Assembly: GCA_963796325.1 (NCBI GenBank) | Contig: CAWCLF010000003.1 | Span: 496,001-560,000 of the forward strand | Length of the DNA stretch: 64,000 bases | Direction: 5' to 3' | Source: CAVYGN01 sp963796325 | GTDB taxonomy: Bacteria > Spirochaetota > Brevinematia > Brevinematales > JAOACQ01 | Shown here: positions 60,447-64,000 of the stretch, piece by piece | How positions within the stretch are numbered: position 1 is the stretch's first letter | Layout of the letters: the number at the start of each line of letters is the position of its first letter | Program-made: the position numbers and the translations under genes | The notes under the pieces: generated by a model | What the model saw: the letters and a program-made list of their open reading frames with translations, nothing else | The model's database searches: none | Told to the model about the DNA's origin: nothing

Positions 60447-60947
60447 ATGCCAGAAATATTTAATCATAAAAAAGAGAAGTTTGAAATACATCAAGCATCT
60501 ATCCTTGAATTTATCTGGCACACTACCAAGGGGTTATCAAAAAATATTGATTCAAAGCGCCTGAATTTTGAAATCAGATCACTCGATCCTGGAAAATTTT
60601 CATATCCATATCATTTCCATAGGAATGCAGAAGAAATGTTTGTGATCCTTTCCGGGCAAGCAATATTAAGAACACCTGATGGTTTCAAAGAATTGAAAGA
60701 GAGCGATATTGTTTTTATGGAAATCGGACCAACCGGAGCCCATCAATTATATAATAATTCAGATAACCCTTGCATTTACCTTGATCTTGGAACAAAGGTT
60801 GATATGGATGTTTGTGAATATCCGGATTCGGGCAAGGTTAATATTGAGGCGCAAGAAATTTATGAAACAATTGACAGAGTTGATTATTTCAAAGGCGAAG
60901 ATAAGGTTAAAGAAAAATGGCCTGGTGAAATTATAAAGAAAAGATAA
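60447..60947 (+). CDS. Cupin-domain protein
   Basis: 166 residues. The cupin motif 1 is YHFHRNAEEMFVILSG and motif 2 contains GAHQLYNNSDNPCIYLDLGT. Histidines and Glu for a metal are present. The substrate is unknown; similar small cupins include sugar-related or glyoxalase-like proteins. GGAGG stands 6 nt before the ATG. Confidence 0.85.
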   Translation: MPEIFNHKKEKFEIHQASILEFIWHTTKGLSKNIDSKRLNFEIRSLDPGKFSYPYHFHRNAEEMFVILSGQAILRTPDGFKELKESDIVFMEIGPTGAHQLYNNSDNPCIYLDLGTKVDMDVCEYPDSGKVNIEAQEIYETIDRVDYFKGEDKVKEKWPGEIIKKR

Positions 60948-61369
60948 TTTTCTTCCCCCCTCTGCTTTGCCTACCGTTAACCTGGTGGAAAGACCCTGTT
61001 GAACGAATCAAATTTAAAGATAAAATGTTTGTACTGCTTATAATAGTATGGTAAAATTAATGATTCTGTTTGAAATTCAGGGGAGATAAATATGGCATCT
61101 GTATTTGATGTCGCAAAATATATTTTACAAAAAACCAATGCAATATCAACTTTTAAGCTTCAAAAGTTAGTTTATTATTCTCAAGTCTGGTCATTAATTT
61201 GGGATGACAAACCTTTATTTAATAATAAGATTTTTGCATGGGCTAATGGCCCTGTTTGTAAAGATTTATATGATTTTCATAAAGGACATTTTGATATTTG
61301 CCATTCCAATTTAACTTGTGGGGATGATACTTGTTTATCTGAACAGGAAATGGAAACAATAAATGTGGT

Positions 61370-62674
61370 AAGACCTTTGCACGGTGATAGTATAAATCAT
61401 TCATGAAAATATTGAAAATAAAGCGGTTCTCCTTTAATCTAATTGTAGCCTGATCTTAGAGTTGGAGGGGAATATGCCTACGAAAAAGATTGAAATGAGT
61501 TTTGCCGATTATGAACTGCAAAGGAAAAGAAAAACCAGGACCGATAATTTTCTCGACGAAGTTAATGAGATGATGGATTGGGTCAGCATAAATAATATCA
61601 TATTCAGGAACTATAAGAGGACATCTGATGCGACAGGAAACCCATCTTATCCCCCTCTCAAAATGTTCAAGGTTTTACTGCTTCAAACATGGTATGACCT
61701 GTCCGATCCGATGACGGAGGAGGCGCTTCTCGACAGATTATCTTTCCAGAGATTTACCGGTTTTTCATCAAGCGATGATATTCCGGATCACAGCACGATA
61801 TGCCGTTTCAGAAATGAGTTGATGAAAACCGGGTTATACGAGAAGCTTTTCAGGGAAATTAACCGCCAGCTTGATAAAAGGGAACTTATTGTAAAGAAAG
61901 GGGTCATAATCGATGCCACTGTGATAGAATCGGCAAGAAGGCCGAGGAAGACTGTTGAAACGGCTCCGGAAGATCGCAAGGAGGAAGAAACGGAACCCGA
62001 TGTGAATATAGAATATTCAGATGATTCCGATGCAAAATGGATTTCGAAAGGAGGCAAAGCGGTTTACGGGTATAAGGCTCATGTAATGGTCGATTCCAAG
62101 GATGGCTTTGTACTTGGGGGTGTTGTTACTCCCGCTAATGAAACAGACATGAAAAATATGGAGGCTGTTATCCAGGAAAGCAAGATAAGGCCTGGTACTA
62201 AAGTGCATGCAGACAAAGGATACGCCAGCCGTGAAAACAGGAAAATAATCAGGCATAGAAAACTGGTAAACGGGATTATGAAGAAAGGAGTAAGAAATCA
62301 TCCGCTGAATGAAAAAGAAAAAATATGGAACAAAAAGATAAGTCAGGTTCGATATAAGGTTGAGAGGACATTTGGAACACTGAAGCGGTTATATGGCTTT
62401 AATAGAATGAGGTACCTCAGCTTGAAAAAAGGCCTGATGGAGTTTTATCTAAAGGCCATGGCTTTTAATTTGAAAAAGGCAGTTAATTTATTAGTTGTAT
62501 AGGGTGAACTGCGCCCAAAATCCCTTTTTCAGCGGAATAAAACTGAAAAAGGTACTGGAAAAGGTAATAATTACCTATTATTCCGGTTGTTTTGTGTAGA
62601 ATTTAAAAATTCCGGTTTAAAATTTTTATGACAAGGGAAAATGGCATGAATTTAAACGCTTATGCAAAGGTCTT
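61370..62674 (+). mobile_element. IS5-like insertion sequence with 5-bp target duplication
   Basis: Terminal inverted repeats AAGACCTTTGCA and TGCAAAGGTCTT mark the ends. The flanking GTGGT (61365-61369 and 62675-62679) is the target duplication. The length is 1305 bp. It carries one transposase gene. Confidence 0.9.
61474..62502 (+). CDS. IS5-family transposase
   Basis: 342 residues from the ATG at 61474 (GGAGG 5 nt upstream). The N-terminal DUF772-type region has SFADYELQRKRKTRTDNFL, LKMFKVLLLQTWYDLSDPMTEEALLDRLSF. The DDE residues are Asp in VIIDATVIE, Asp in VHADKGYAS and Glu in YKVERTFGTLKRLYGF. The frame is intact. Confidence 0.92.
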   Translation: MPTKKIEMSFADYELQRKRKTRTDNFLDEVNEMMDWVSINNIIFRNYKRTSDATGNPSYPPLKMFKVLLLQTWYDLSDPMTEEALLDRLSFQRFTGFSSSDDIPDHSTICRFRNELMKTGLYEKLFREINRQLDKRELIVKKGVIIDATVIESARRPRKTVETAPEDRKEEETEPDVNIEYSDDSDAKWISKGGKAVYGYKAHVMVDSKDGFVLGGVVTPANETDMKNMEAVIQESKIRPGTKVHADKGYASRENRKIIRHRKLVNGIMKKGVRNHPLNEKEKIWNKKISQVRYKVERTFGTLKRLYGFNRMRYLSLKKGLMEFYLKAMAFNLKKAVNLLVV

Positions 62675-62856
62675 GTGGTGATTGATAGCTATAATAGATA
62701 TACCGGTCAGGAATTAAGTGAAATAATTCACGATGAAAACCCCTGGAAAAATGCCAGAATAGGCCTTTCTTTTGGAGAAAGGGGAGATAAAGAAATAACA
62801 CTGGATTCTATTGTTGAATACTATTCTTCTCAATATTCGAAACAGATCCGAAATGA

Positions 62857-63408
62857 ATGAAAAAGCAGATTTTGATAAAATCACCAATTCGAATTAATAA
62901 ATCCCTATCGGTTAAAGCTTATCTTAAAAATAAAAAGAATGAAATAGTAAATCAAGAGATTAATTTGGAGAAAAGAATATCTAATCAAATGCTGGAAGCA
63001 AATTTAAATTGCAGTCCTGTATATAATCAGCGCATCATATTTTCTTATGATAAAAAAGATTGTGAAGGAACCTGGTCCTGGGGAATGTCACGAAATTGGG
63101 AAGAAGAAATAGAATATAAAACAAAAATTGAAGAATTTTATAGGAATTATCATAATAACAAAAGTTGGGGTGAAGCTCTTGAAGAAACGACTGGACCTTC
63201 TAATAAAAGACCAAAAAAGCATATATTTTATCCATTAGATAAAATTATCAGGGAAGCTCACGATAGACTTGTTGAATTAAATATGGATGATTTTGAATGC
63301 ATTTTCAGATTTCGTTTGACAGGGAAATTCCGTTTTTTTGGTTGTGTTGTAGGCAATGTGTTCATAGTTATCTGGCATGATCCTAATCATGAAATATATG
63401 ATGATTAA
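62857..63408 (+). CDS. Candidate toxin of the Panacea module
   Basis: 183 residues. It overlaps the antitoxin stop by 4 bp (ATGA). The C-terminal part, FECIFRFRLTGKFRFFGCVVGNVFIVIWHDPNHEIYDD-like (spread over about 37 residues), resembles the ends of RelE-like mRNA interferases. The N-terminal part has a distinct helical and basic character. Panacea antitoxins neutralise many unrelated toxins, so position rather than sequence supports its role. With the antitoxin broken it should be harmless or harmful; see the findings. Confidence 0.6.
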   Translation: MKKQILIKSPIRINKSLSVKAYLKNKKNEIVNQEINLEKRISNQMLEANLNCSPVYNQRIIFSYDKKDCEGTWSWGMSRNWEEEIEYKTKIEEFYRNYHNNKSWGEALEETTGPSNKRPKKHIFYPLDKIIREAHDRLVELNMDDFECIFRFRLTGKFRFFGCVVGNVFIVIWHDPNHEIYDD

Positions 63409-63607
63409 AATATTAGAAGCTGATTTTCAATCTCTTTTTTTATTTTCAACCCTTTTATTTTCCAACCTTCATTCCAGCCTGCCGGACAAATTAAATTTTG
63501 ATAAAAGTGCCAAACGAAGATAGAATAAAGGACATAATCTGTATTGGATGATATACATTAAAATATGTCAAATTGATTGGTCGGGAATATCGATTAAAGG
63601 TGCTTAA

Positions 63608-63961
63608 ATGGCTGTAATTCAGATTTTCGGTTCCAGAAAGAGCAGAGACACACAGAAAGTTGAACGTTATTTTAAAGATCGCGGATTAAAATATCAGTTC
63701 ATCGATCTTGCAGAAAAAGGAATATCGAAAGGTGAACTTGATTCTGTTTGTTCTGTTATACCAATTGAACATCTTATTGATAGAGAATCCAGGGAATTTA
63801 CAAGACTAAATTTAGCATATATATCTTTTGAAATCTATGAAATGCTTCTGGAACACCCGTTATTGATGAAAATGCCAGTGATAAGATACGGAAAAACAGT
63901 TTCTTGCGGGTTCAACCAAGGTGTCATAGAAAAAATTGCAAAAGAATATAAGACAGCATAG
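63608..63961 (+). CDS. ArsC/Spx-family thioredoxin-fold protein without the usual cysteine
   Basis: 117 residues. It has the ArsC/Spx/YffB size and pattern (MAVIQIFGSRKSRDTQKVERYFKDRGLKYQFIDL, then LLEHPLLMKMPVIRYGKTVSCGFN). The motif CxTC or CxxC after the first strand is replaced by SRKSRD, so the catalytic Cys is lost; only a later Cys remains. It may act as a binding protein or adaptor rather than a reductase. AAAGGTG lies before the ATG. Confidence 0.8.
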   Translation: MAVIQIFGSRKSRDTQKVERYFKDRGLKYQFIDLAEKGISKGELDSVCSVIPIEHLIDRESREFTRLNLAYISFEIYEMLLEHPLLMKMPVIRYGKTVSCGFNQGVIEKIAKEYKTA

Positions 63962-64000
63962 TAATTTATAAAGAAAAAAGAAGGTAAAAAAGAAAGCAGT

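Larger units (their letters stand above)
61092..62860 (+). pseudogene. Panacea (SocA-like) antitoxin gene interrupted by an IS5-like element
   Basis: The N-terminal half lies at 61092-61369 (DVAKYILQKTNAISTFKLQKLVYYSQVWSLIWDDKPLF, WANGPVCKDLYDFHKG), the C-terminal half at 62675-62860 (VIDSYNRYTGQELSEI, NPWKNARIGLS, GERGDKEITL). Both are flanked by GTGGT. Removing the IS and one GTGGT copy gives a continuous 152-residue Panacea protein. The C-terminal part ends in an ATGA overlap with the toxin candidate at 62857. So the gene was intact before insertion. Confidence 0.88.

Noticed and set aside
60254..60448. 64-residue minus frame across attR
   Set aside because: It does not look like an integrase and crosses the att repeat; probably chance.

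Overview
The window joins two very different kinds of DNA. Positions 1 to about 27,090 are compact, G+C-rich, housekeeping chromosome. The rest is A+T-rich, gene-poor accessory DNA full of insertion sequences, toxin-antitoxin genes, RHS toxin cassettes and broken genes. The host is a diderm bacterium: it has a TonB-type receptor, a second outer-membrane barrel, lipobox proteins and a bactofilin. A deep-branching spirochaete-like or related Gram-negative lineage would fit, but the phylum cannot be fixed from the sequence alone.

Layout of the core half. frr-uppS-cdsA (178-2338, +) is the classical translation/lipid operon, with a near-consensus promoter. A minus-strand block at 6837-2294 holds a SpoIIE-type phosphatase fused to an HATPase domain, rsmH, an FtsL-like protein and truA, linking signalling to the division cluster. 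Two methyltransferases flank or follow a TonB receptor (7001-11176). A second minus-strand run reads bactofilin-map-nadB, then aroC, two exported repeat proteins, a GNAT enzyme, a ThiF-like enzyme and a small membrane protein (20666-11721). A PHP phosphoesterase, an AHSA1-type protein, leuS, an HD-domain protein, trpS and tRNA-Ser(GCT) complete the half. Arrays of a degenerate heptamer (GACTGNN) sit in several gaps and even encode the ends of two proteins.

Layout of the accessory half. The last 18 bases around the 3' end of tRNA-Ser(GCT) (27072-27089) recur perfectly at 60293-60310, as expected for attL/attR of an island of about 33 kb. No integrase gene is visible. Inside are four types of transposable element: an rve element with two copies, a 429-residue rve element with three copies, an IS3 element with two copies, and an IS5-like element just outside attR. 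There are several TA-like pairs: DUF4258/DUF2283, a VapBC-like pair with an XRE regulator, DUF4160/DUF2442, and a Panacea antitoxin with a new-looking toxin candidate beyond attR. A ParA gene is cut by an insertion.

The most interesting system is a set of three orphan RHS C-terminal cassettes (33130, 40148, 43472). Each starts with the same roughly 475-bp leader and RHS core end (YYDPSAGRFMTTDP...). At least two continue through a glycine- and tyrosine-rich predicted beta-strand module into a distinct toxin tip. One tip is an LRAT/NlpC-like putative cysteine hydrolase followed by an ATGA-overlapping exported propeller-like protein. The second is a lipase with GQSLGG followed by an exported ankyrin protein. 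The third has lost its tip to an insertion. This looks like a locally duplicating polymorphic-toxin/immunity reservoir.

The region 45.7-54.6 kb carries cargo-like genes: an outer-membrane barrel, glycogen synthase, an EFR1 flavodoxin-ferredoxin, a MarR regulator, three PilZ-type proteins, and the wreck of a type III polyketide synthase. After attR the DNA stays A+T-rich: a cupin, a Panacea TA module split cleanly by an IS5-like element, and an ArsC/Spx-like protein without the usual cysteines.
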